Source: JBCAXA01 sp039183535 (GTDB lineage Bacteria; Pseudomonadota; Gammaproteobacteria; Steroidobacterales; Woeseiaceae). From it: DNA of 64,000 nt. This document shows positions 18,655 to 25,731 of the stretch, piece by piece. Location: NCBI GenBank assembly GCA_039183535.1, contig JBCDBO010000003.1, positions 1 through 64,000 of the forward strand, written 5' to 3'. Position numbers and translations under genes: made by a program. The notes beneath the pieces are model-generated. The model saw only the letters and a list, made by a program, of their open reading frames with translations, was not told the origin of the DNA and searched no databases. Positions within the stretch are counted from its first letter, which is position 1, and the number at the start of each line of letters is the position of its first letter.

Positions 18655-18948
18655 ATGAACACCACACGTAACATCCGCCGTCTTGCGCGCCGTTTCGCCG
18701 CCTTGATCGCCGCCGGTGTCGTTTTGGGTTCACCAGCGGTCGCCAGCGCCGACAAACTGCTGCTGTCGGAAATCACGGTCGTTGCCGTGGCTCTGGACAC
18801 ACAAACGGCGCCAAAGGACCTCGCTGCCGAACTGAACGAAACCGCGCTCGAGAACGCACGCCGCGCGATCGATGCTGACAACGCGGCCGTACTGGCCGAG
18901 TTGGCTGCGAACGTCGACCTCGCGCAGGCGGACGCCGACGAAAGCTAG
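18655..18948 (+). CDS. Small exported protein under sigma-54 control, 97 aa
   Basis: A signal peptide (about residues 1-32: basic start MNTTRNIRRLARR, hydrophobic AALIAAGVVLG, cleavage after VASA) is followed by a mature chain of about 65 residues. That chain is acidic and helical (AAELNETALENARRAIDAD, then AVLAELAANVDLAQADADES) with no cysteines. I do not recognise a family. GAGAA lies a short way before the ATG. It is the only gene between the sigma-54 promoter and the structured RNA that follows its stop codon, so peptide and RNA are expected on one transcript. Possibly a periplasmic stress or nutrient-response protein, but no function can be assigned. Confidence 0.8.
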   Translation: MNTTRNIRRLARRFAALIAAGVVLGSPAVASADKLLLSEITVVAVALDTQTAPKDLAAELNETALENARRAIDADNAAVLAELAANVDLAQADADES

Positions 18949-18955
18949 AAGCACC

Positions 18956-19190
18956 GCACCGTCGCCGTTGACTGTCTGAACTCCCCCCTCGAGGACAGCC
19001 AACCAAGACGGTGCCGGGCAGTCGCCAGCGCTGCCCACAGAGACAACAACGCTGGCACGGCGCCGAGAAGACCCCCCCTCGACTCGGCTGCCAGGACCGC
19101 TTGCACACTCCCCCTCGGCAAGCGGCCAACTGCGACCACCCGTCGCAGTCTCTTGGAGCCGGCGGGATTTGCCCGCCGGCTCAACTCTTT
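18956..19190 (+). ncRNA. Structured 3'-UTR / candidate small RNA with three hairpins showing the same C-rich loop
   Basis: The 306 bases between the small exported protein and cnoX fold into successive hairpins. Hairpin A: GCACCGTC (18956-18963) pairs with GACGGTGC (19007-19014), enclosing GTTGaCTGTC/GACAGcCAAC with loop TGAACTCCCCCCTCGAG. Hairpin B: GCCGAG (19062-19067) with CTCGGC (19083-19088), loop AAGACCCCCCCTCGA. Hairpin C: CCGCTTGC (19097-19104) with GCAAGCGG (19118-19125), loop ACACTCCCCCTCG. A fourth stem, CTGCGAC/GTCGCAG (19130-19148), precedes a terminator. A smaller hairpin, GGGCAG/CTGCCC (19016-19036), and an ACAACAAC stretch lie between A and B. The repeated loop suggests base pairing with G-rich ribosome-binding sites. 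Orientation follows from the terminator and promoter. Confidence 0.7.
19156..19190 (+). terminator. Intrinsic terminator of the sigma-54 transcription unit
   Basis: A perfect 11-bp stem, GAGCCGGCGGG (19156-19166) with CCCGCCGGCTC (19172-19182), loop ATTTG, is followed by AACTCTTTT and, slightly later, a run of seven T (19200-19206). Confidence 0.85.
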
Positions 19191-19254
19191 TGCCCTTCAT
19201 TTTTTTGCGTCGGTTTGGCAAGGTCCGCAGTCCGTCGCTGAGAATTGACCTACG

Positions 19255-20091
19255 ATGAGCCAGTTAACCGCAGTAACCGAAGCCAACTTCCAAGCCGAGG
19301 TGTTGGACGCAAGCATTCCGGTGCTCGTCGATTTCTGGGCGGATTGGTGCGGACCCTGCCATGCGTTGGCACCCGTTCTCGATAAGCTTGCCGCCGACTA
19401 CGCCGAGCAGCTCTCGATCGTGAAAGTTAACGTCGACGAACAACAACAGCTTGCCGGTATGGCCGGTATTCGCAGCTTGCCGACGATGTTGTTGTTCGTG
19501 AACGGTCAGCCCGTTGAGCAGATCGTTGGCGCCCAACCGGAGGCCAACATTCGCGCCGTTATCGAACAGCATGTTGGTGCGGCCAATGAATCCGCACCGC
19601 CTGCCAACGAGGCCGTCTCAGACGCTCTGCAAGGCGGTGGCGGCGACGCGTCGATCGCCCGCCTCGAAGCGGTGCTCGCGGACGACCCAGACAATCTTGA
19701 GGCAAAGCTCGCACTCGCCAAAATTCATGTCGTTGAGGGTCGTTTGGATACAGCCGCCGAGATGCTCGCGACGCTATCTGAGGACGATGCGAAAAGTGAC
19801 GCGGCCTTACAGGTCGGCGCAGCCCACTGGCTCGCCTCAGCAGCATCCGACTCCGCCGGTGAAGACTCATCACAAAGCCGCTCAGCTCAGTTGTATCAAG
19901 CGGGCATCGCAGCGGCGATCGCCGGTGACCACGACGGCGCGGCGGAGCACTGGTTGGAGCTCTTGGCGAGCGATCGCAAGTTCGGCGACGACGCAGCCCG
20001 TGTTGCGTTGCTGAAGCTTGTGGATCTGTTGACGCCCGCGGACCCGCGAGTCGGTCAAATACGTCGGCGGATGATGACGCTTATTTACTAA
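19255..20091 (+). CDS. cnoX: CnoX-like thioredoxin with TPR-like C-terminal domain
   Basis: 278 residues. The N-terminal thioredoxin domain (1-110) carries the redox motif W31-C-G-P-C35 and the cis-proline region SLPTMLLF. The C-terminal half is helical and TPR-like (ARLEAVLADDPDNLEAKLALAKIHVVEGRLD). The arrangement is that of CnoX (YbbN), which protects substrates from oxidation and hands them to GroEL or DnaK. E. coli CnoX has lost one of the two cysteines, while this protein keeps both and may be an active oxidoreductase. It stands outside the preceding sigma-54 unit, which ends in its own terminator. Confidence 0.88.
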   Translation: MSQLTAVTEANFQAEVLDASIPVLVDFWADWCGPCHALAPVLDKLAADYAEQLSIVKVNVDEQQQLAGMAGIRSLPTMLLFVNGQPVEQIVGAQPEANIRAVIEQHVGAANESAPPANEAVSDALQGGGGDASIARLEAVLADDPDNLEAKLALAKIHVVEGRLDTAAEMLATLSEDDAKSDAALQVGAAHWLASAASDSAGEDSSQSRSAQLYQAGIAAAIAGDHDGAAEHWLELLASDRKFGDDAARVALLKLVDLLTPADPRVGQIRRRMMTLIY

Positions 20092-20317
20092 GCCGGCGCT
20101 CGCTGGCCTTACGACGCCGCCAAGCGCTAAACGACGACAGATAACGACGCAGTCGCTCTAACGGCCCGCGGGCGAACGCGAACTCGGTACTGAGAAGTGC
20201 CAACGCGCCGGCGATAACCACGACACCGGGTCCTGGAAGAACCAGCATCGCGACACCGATCAGAAGCAGTAGCGAGCCGACGGCAAAGACGCCGAGTTTT
20301 CTGAGTGATGCGGTCAT
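20081..20317 (-). CDS. PGPGW-type small membrane protein
   Basis: 78 residues with two adjacent hydrophobic segments around the signature LVLPGPGVVVIAGALALL, then a basic tail (RRYLSSFSAWRRRKASERR). This fits the putative transmembrane PGPGW family, of unknown function. I use ATG 20317 rather than the adjoining TTG 20320. Its 3' end overlaps the convergent cnoX gene by 11 bases. Confidence 0.75.
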   Translation of the reverse strand: MTASLRKLGVFAVGSLLLLIGVAMLVLPGPGVVVIAGALALLSTEFAFARGPLERLRRYLSSFSAWRRRKASERRLSK

Positions 20318-20373
20318 CAAGGGGCGCTGATCGATTAACAGTCCGAGTTAGGACCGGGCGCAACGGCGATAGT

Positions 20374-21246
20374 TCAGCGAACCGGTGTCTCGCCGGCCAA
20401 ATGTTCGCTGAGAAACTCATGAATGACTTCCCAGGCGGACTCTGCCTGTTTCGGACTGTAGTTGCGGCTCGTCCGCAACATGAAGGCATTGCCCGCTGTT
20501 GGGTACAAACGAATGGTGTGGGTGACTTCGGCATCGGTCAGCGCGTCGCCGAATTCGCGGACAGCATCTTGCGGAATACTGCGATCGGCGGCGCCGTAGA
20601 TGCCCAGCATCGGTACGTTCGATAGCGTCTCAAGACGATCGGCGTCCGGCAGCGTTTGTCCCTGAACGAGTATCAGCGCCCGAAACTCGTCCGGTGTTGC
20701 CAGCGCCGTATTTAGCGACCACAGACCACCCGAGCCAAACCCGAGCATCGCCAGACGCGGCGAACCAACCGTCTCGCGAACGAACATGATCGCTTGCTCG
20801 AGATTGGTGCGGGTCAGTTCCGGCTTTTCTAGCATGCGGACCAGCGCGTCGCGCGTGTCGCGTGGCAACGTACCCGTTCTGCCGTCAAATAAATCAACGG
20901 CGAGCACAACATACCCTTGGCTAGCCAGATTCTTGGCCAGCGTTTTGACGTTCTCGTCGAGCCCGAACCAATCGTGCAGCAACATGATCGCTGGCAGCGG
21001 TTCGATCATGTCGCTTGGATACGCCAGATACCCACGAGCCAGAGTTCCCTCGACCTCGGCGTAGGCCAGCATTTCGCCGGTACTGGGCCGAGCGGAAGAC
21101 GCGGGCGTCTCGGTCGGTTGCGCCGCAACCGGTGCCGGCGCCGCTGACGCACTCATATCCGCCGGCGGCGGGGTGTCTTCAGAACCGCACGCGGCCACGA
21201 GACCGAGGATTATCGCCACAGCGGTAAACGAGATGGGTTTGCGCAT
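20374..21246 (-). CDS. Dienelactone-hydrolase-fold lipoprotein, probably catalytically inactive
   Basis: About 290 residues. A lipoprotein signal ends VAAC with the lipidated cysteine about residue 20, then a Pro/Ala-rich linker (APAPVAAQPTETPASS) leads into a dienelactone-hydrolase fold (AIMLLHDWFGLDENVKTLAKNLASQGYVVLAVDLFDG). In active relatives the nucleophile elbow reads G-x-C-x-G-G and the catalytic histidine lies in GAGHAF. Here they read GFGSGG and TAGNAF, so both the nucleophile and the histidine are replaced (Cys to Gly, His to Asn), while the aspartate region GAADRSI remains. It is likely a binding protein rather than an enzyme. ATG 21246 is preferred to GTG 21255. No operon partner on this strand. 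Confidence 0.8.
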   Translation of the reverse strand: MRKPISFTAVAIILGLVAACGSEDTPPPADMSASAAPAPVAAQPTETPASSARPSTGEMLAYAEVEGTLARGYLAYPSDMIEPLPAIMLLHDWFGLDENVKTLAKNLASQGYVVLAVDLFDGRTGTLPRDTRDALVRMLEKPELTRTNLEQAIMFVRETVGSPRLAMLGFGSGGLWSLNTALATPDEFRALILVQGQTLPDADRLETLSNVPMLGIYGAADRSIPQDAVREFGDALTDAEVTHTIRLYPTAGNAFMLRTSRNYSPKQAESAWEVIHEFLSEHLAGETPVR

Positions 21247-21336
21247 ACGAAACACAGAGAATTCAAGCAGCTACGGTTGCCCCAACCAGGCGCGCATGAC
21301 AACATGAATTTGGGGATGGTGACAAGGTAGTGGATC

Positions 21337-24300
21337 ATGTTGGCGGCGCTGCGCGCGCGCCCAGCATTGGTCGTGGCCGTTGCGTTCGTAGTGGCCACCG
21401 ACGTGGGGGCAGCGGAAACACTCACTCTAAGCGAGCCAGGCGTCGTTTCGACGCCGGTCAGCGCTGGCGAGCGTATTCGAGTCAGGTTCGAACTGCCTAC
21501 AGACCGTTCTTACCTTTTGCGAATTTCTGGGCGTGATATCGATGTAGCTACGGAGCTTGCAGACGGATCATCGTTCGCGCACCCAGTAATCGGCAACTCG
21601 AGCGATTATCTATATTTGCCGTCTACCGCGACATCTCGAACTTCGATAGCCCTGCAACTAGAAAAGCGAGACAACACAACAGCCGCCGTCGAACTTGAAG
21701 TCACTCCAATAACAGAACTACCAGCGGTCGTCGTATCAGTCGCAGATTGGGGCCAAAAAGGTGCGATGGCGTTTGCCCAACGGACCGAAGCCGCACGCGT
21801 TAGTGCGCTCGAGGCATACCGACGCATTGAACGTGTGCTATTTGGAAGCACAAACCCGACCGTTGTACGAATGCGCGCTGACGCCATTCACGCCCAGGGG
21901 GAAATTGCGTTTTTCCTCGAAGACGCGATAACAACTACCAGCAAACTCGAGGCTGCGGCCGAGCTGTACGAATCACTTAGTTTGTTTGACGACCAGGCTA
22001 CTGCGCTTAACTCACTGGGCCTCTGGTATCAAGAACATCTGCAACGCGACGCCGCCTATGCGGCCTTCGACCGGGCCGCCGCGGCAGTTCGGTCCGCGCC
22101 GCTTCAGGCAAGGATCCAGAGTAATCGATGCTTAGTGGCGATCGACTTCCGTCAGCTCAGCCGAGCTGAAAATTGCCTTAACGAAGCTCTAGTACTCGCC
22201 CGGGCAGCACAAGACGCGGCCTTGATAATGAACGTACGGTACTTTCAGGCCGGCGTATATTCATCCCGCGGCGAATCACACAAAGCTTTACCGCCATTGC
22301 TCGAAGTACTCGAACGCAAGGATGAGCTCAGTTGGAATCGGCTTGGTACGGTTCAGAACAATATTGCATTGCAGTATGCTCGCTTAGGTGAAAGCGCTAA
22401 GGCACTAACTTTTTACTCCGCGGCTGTTGAGTCGAACAGACGCAATAATCAAAAAAATCGAGAGGCGCTGAATTTACGTAATCTGGGTTCACAGTACGCC
22501 ATTCTTGGCGACAACGACAGAGCTCGTAAATTCTTCGGCGAGTCAATCAGACTTGCTCAACAAATCGGTGAATTACGGTTACTAGCCGATGCACTTCTGT
22601 CGCTCCTAGCCGTGGAGAGAATCGACGGAAACCTGGACTCTGCCGCCGCTGTGCTTGGCGAACTAGATGCCATTAATGTCGACTCTCCGGATATTGCGTT
22701 TAGAACCGAAATCGCCCGTGCCCGTCTCGGTATAGCTACCGGCGATCGGTCGATGACGGCTCGCGGTATAAGCGCCGCCGACGAAATCGGACGCGACCTC
22801 GATTCGCGAATTCTCAGCCAAGCTGATCTGCTCGTCGCAAAAGTCCGCTTTGCCGAGATACTCGGAAACGCGAATGCCGCTGACGAGGCTCTTACAGACG
22901 CGGTTGCGGCGTTTGAGGCACAACGGGACCCGATAGCGTTAGCTTGGGTTTTCGGTGTTGTTGCAAAACGCGCGTTAGAACGCGGTGACTTGGACGCGGC
23001 CGACGATGCAGCGCAAACCGCTGATCGCTACTTTCAACCCGTTCGGAGCCGTATCGCCAACCCTGACCTTCGAGCTCGGTGGGGCGGCGAAGCCATCGAT
23101 TACAACGACGTCCTTGTGGCAACGGCGATGCGACGCCACGCGAGAGAGCCGGACGACGGTCACGATAAGGAGGCTCTTGCTCGCGCTATTGCTGCACGGG
23201 CGCAAGTCCTGTCAGACACTCTCGCCGACAGCGAATACGCAGAGTCATCGAACAACACGGAGCTCCTGCAACGGCGCAGCGCGTTACTGCTACAAGTTTC
23301 ACGTCACGCCGACCTCGAACGGGTCGATGCTGATGCGCGGCGCTTGACCGACCTGTTACTCGAGCTTGATCAAATCGATAACAGACTTGCTGCCGCAAAT
23401 CCGCGCCGTGCCGGTATTTCTGGTACAGCATCGATTGACATCGATGCCATTGCTGCGGAACTGGGCGACGATGCTGCGTTGCTAACAATCCATCTCGGTG
23501 AGTCGATCGGCTTCGCGTGGCTGCTGGATCGAACAGGCATTACTAGCACGGCGATCAGTGACCTCGATGCGGTGGAGCAGCTGTCCGTGAAGATTGCCAA
23601 TGGCTTAAAAACTCGCCGATCGGTAACCACAGCGATCAGCGAACTATCAGCTATGCTGATCCCTGGGACCCCAGAACCAAGCGTCAAAACGCTGTATGTC
23701 AGTGTCGATGGTGTTTTGAGCTATTTACCGCTTGAACTACTCAGCAATACCGGTAGCAACGATCGCCTCGGGGAACGTTTTAACGTCGTTTATCAAACAG
23801 CACCCGGGATGTTGCAGCGGAGCCATACTGCAAAGACGGCGCAAAAAAATATCCGCATGACCGTCATTGCAGATCCGATTTTTGCGGCTGATGACCCGCG
23901 GGTAAGAACTTCTGCATCTGAGAGTGTTCCAGTAGAGTCAGCCGCGGCAACCACAACCTCGTTTAACGATACTTACTGGAATCGACTGCCGTATGCCGCT
24001 CGCGAGGCCGACGCGATCGTCGATGCGTGGCCATCCGCCAGAGTTACGCAATTTCGCGCCGACAAGGCAAACCGGGATGTCGTTTTGGCACTTGGTAACG
24101 AGCGCACCGACATCGTTCATATCGCTGCGCATGGCGTTGTTAATTCGGAACGACCCGAGCTGACTGGCATCATGTTGAGTCGTTTCGACGCTGACGGGCG
24201 ACCGATGAATGGATTCGTTGGCGTCCGCGATATCTACAGCCTCGATACAGACGCCCAGCTGGTTGTGCTGTCGGCCTGCGATACGGCACTCGGGCGGGAG

Positions 24301-24549
24301 ATTCGCGGCGAGGGACTCGCGGGTCTCAGCCGAGCATTTCTTTACGCTGGCGCCGAGCAAGTCGTCGCGAGTCTCTGGCAGGTGTCCGATGGTGCAACGG
24401 CAGCGCTGATGACTCATTTCTACGAGGAATATATAGCGACTGGAGACGCCGCGGCAGCACTCGCCAATGCTAAGCAGACGCTCCGCCGTATCCCACGCTG
24501 GCGTGACCCCTACTTCTGGTCAGGGTTCGTTTTGTACGGATTGCGCTAA
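21337..24549 (+). CDS. TPR-CHAT protease (caspase-like), exported or membrane-associated
   Basis: 1070 residues. A signal peptide covers about 1-26 (ALVVAVAFVVATDVGAA). A beta-rich N-terminal domain and several TPR units (about residues 150-480, e.g. ATALNSLGLWYQEHLQRDAAYAAFDRA) follow. The CHAT protease domain fills about 690-1070: LYVSVDGVLSYLPLELL, the catalytic His932 in IVHIAAHGVVN, Cys981 in VVLSACDTALG, then AGAEQVVASLWQV and the end YFWSGFVLYGLR. CHAT enzymes are caspase-like cysteine peptidases. It heads a probable four-gene run with a small protein, an ECF sigma factor and an anti-sigma factor. The gene looks less GC-rich than its neighbours, which suggests later acquisition. Substrate unknown; periplasmic location is inferred from the signal peptide. 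Confidence 0.9.
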   Translation: MLAALRARPALVVAVAFVVATDVGAAETLTLSEPGVVSTPVSAGERIRVRFELPTDRSYLLRISGRDIDVATELADGSSFAHPVIGNSSDYLYLPSTATSRTSIALQLEKRDNTTAAVELEVTPITELPAVVVSVADWGQKGAMAFAQRTEAARVSALEAYRRIERVLFGSTNPTVVRMRADAIHAQGEIAFFLEDAITTTSKLEAAAELYESLSLFDDQATALNSLGLWYQEHLQRDAAYAAFDRAAAAVRSAPLQARIQSNRCLVAIDFRQLSRAENCLNEALVLARAAQDAALIMNVRYFQAGVYSSRGESHKALPPLLEVLERKDELSWNRLGTVQNNIALQYARLGESAKALTFYSAAVESNRRNNQKNREALNLRNLGSQYAILGDNDRARKFFGESIRLAQQIGELRLLADALLSLLAVERIDGNLDSAAAVLGELDAINVDSPDIAFRTEIARARLGIATGDRSMTARGISAADEIGRDLDSRILSQADLLVAKVRFAEILGNANAADEALTDAVAAFEAQRDPIALAWVFGVVAKRALERGDLDAADDAAQTADRYFQPVRSRIANPDLRARWGGEAIDYNDVLVATAMRRHAREPDDGHDKEALARAIAARAQVLSDTLADSEYAESSNNTELLQRRSALLLQVSRHADLERVDADARRLTDLLLELDQIDNRLAAANPRRAGISGTASIDIDAIAAELGDDAALLTIHLGESIGFAWLLDRTGITSTAISDLDAVEQLSVKIANGLKTRRSVTTAISELSAMLIPGTPEPSVKTLYVSVDGVLSYLPLELLSNTGSNDRLGERFNVVYQTAPGMLQRSHTAKTAQKNIRMTVIADPIFAADDPRVRTSASESVPVESAAATTTSFNDTYWNRLPYAAREADAIVDAWPSARVTQFRADKANRDVVLALGNERTDIVHIAAHGVVNSERPELTGIMLSRFDADGRPMNGFVGVRDIYSLDTDAQLVVLSACDTALGREIRGEGLAGLSRAFLYAGAEQVVASLWQVSDGATAALMTHFYEEYIATGDAAAALANAKQTLRRIPRWRDPYFWSGFVLYGLR

Positions 24550-24641
24550 CCGATGAGACAAATCGCCCTGTCGCGTCACAGATAGGAAGTGGATGGGGCT
24601 CCTAGCCAACAACAAGCACGAAAAATCAAGGAGATGGCAAG

Positions 24642-25028
24642 ATGGTAAAACAAACTACGGCCAAGTCGTTTGAGGGGGAGTGGAAGATCGAATCAACCTG
24701 CCCGGGTGAAGACGGTACGTTCTCGCGCCTACCTATGCGCACCGGTGACCGGATAACGATCCGTTTCACAAGCGACGTCACCGTATCATTCAGCCGCAAC
24801 ATAGCGGATCGAAATGATGCCGTGGACCCGTGCTGGGCCGAGGTTACTGGTGTCTATAGCCCAAAGACAGGCGAAATTGTCGGCCAAATCATCGATGACA
24901 ACCTGTCAAAGACCGAGTTTTTGATTAAAGCTTCTCAAGACGACCGAGGCAATCAGACCATTGTCGGATCGCATCGCCACAACCCGGGCGATGGCGACTG
25001 GACCGGCGGCGGCCGGACCGGCGGCTAG
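24642..25028 (+). CDS. Small protein of unknown function with Gly-rich Gly-Gly C-terminus, between CHAT protease and ECF sigma genes
   Basis: 128 residues, no signal peptide or membrane span. The body is beta-rich (FEGEWKIESTCPG, ITIRFTSDVTVSFS, GEIVGQIIDDN, TEFLIKASQDD) and looks like a small barrel of the lipocalin kind. The tail is disordered and glycine-rich, ending DWTGGGRTGG. Two cysteines are present. AGGAG stands eight bases ahead of the ATG. I know of no named family. Its place between the CHAT protease and the sigma factor makes it a candidate substrate, inhibitor or sensor of the protease. That is inference from position alone. Confidence 0.75.
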   Translation: MVKQTTAKSFEGEWKIESTCPGEDGTFSRLPMRTGDRITIRFTSDVTVSFSRNIADRNDAVDPCWAEVTGVYSPKTGEIVGQIIDDNLSKTEFLIKASQDDRGNQTIVGSHRHNPGDGDWTGGGRTGG

Positions 25029-25048
25029 TCGAGCTACGGAAAAACCCT

Positions 25049-25714
25049 ATGACTGAACAGGCGATCAACCCGCGACCGGATGCGTCCAATCTGTCAAAAT
25101 TCTGGCGGATGGACGAATCCAAGCCCAAAACGGACCTTGCCGAAGAGGGACGGCGCGCCGCCGCGCTCGCCGAGCGAATCCGTGCGGGTGATCGCCGCGC
25201 CGAGAACGAGCTGGTCGCGCGTTACTCGCGGCCGCTGATGATCATGCTACGAGCACGGACCAACGGCGATTTGGCATTGGCCGAAGATATCCATCAAGAC
25301 GTCTTTCGGATCGTCATCGAGCGGCTTCGCGGCGAAGGCATCGACGATCCGACTCGACTCGGCGGCTATATTCAGAGCACCGGCAAGTTCCAAATTATCG
25401 GCCGTAAGCGCCGGCAAAAACGGCGTAACACGCACGCCGACTCAGAATTAATCGAAGAAACGATTGCCGAGGACGATGAGCAAATGGACTCGGTTTACAG
25501 TGACCAAATGCGTATCGCCGTTCGCGATCTATTAAAAGAATTACCCAACGATCGCGACCGGGCCTTGCTCACGCGGTTTTATTTGTACCAGGAGAGCAAA
25601 GCGAGCATTTGCGCCGCTCTTGAACTATCTGACCTGCACTTCAATCGGGTGCTATATCGCGCGAAGGCGCGATTCCGGGCGCTATTGGAGAAGCGCGCGG
25701 AACTCGATCTTTAA
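25049..25714 (+). CDS. ECF-type sigma factor
   Basis: 221 residues. Region sigma-2 is visible as AEDIHQDVFRIVIERL and the basic stretch that follows (GRKRRQKRRN); region sigma-4 appears near the end as KASICAALELSDLHFNRVLYRAKARFRALLE. The N-terminal 35 residues are less typical. It lies 20 bases after the small-protein gene and 17 bases before the anti-sigma gene, so the three are cotranscribed. The linker between the domains is acidic (EETIAEDDEQMDS). It probably directs transcription of this module, but I could not identify a -35/-10 pair for it. Confidence 0.9.
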   Translation: MTEQAINPRPDASNLSKFWRMDESKPKTDLAEEGRRAAALAERIRAGDRRAENELVARYSRPLMIMLRARTNGDLALAEDIHQDVFRIVIERLRGEGIDDPTRLGGYIQSTGKFQIIGRKRRQKRRNTHADSELIEETIAEDDEQMDSVYSDQMRIAVRDLLKELPNDRDRALLTRFYLYQESKASICAALELSDLHFNRVLYRAKARFRALLEKRAELDL

Positions 25715-25731
25715 TCAAGGACGTTACGGCG

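Noticed and set aside
18950..19206. The RNA region read on the minus strand, where the loops would show GAGGGGGG and so look like a CsrA/RsmA sponge
   Set aside because: The U-tract after the 11-bp terminator and the sigma-54 promoter both favour the plus strand; on the minus strand no terminator or promoter is visible.
18730..19221. A 163-codon open frame on the minus strand across the small exported gene and the structured RNA
   Set aside because: Its peptide is low-complexity and Arg/Gly/Ser-rich, lacks a start signal, and covers the sigma-54 unit whose promoter, gene and terminator all point the other way.
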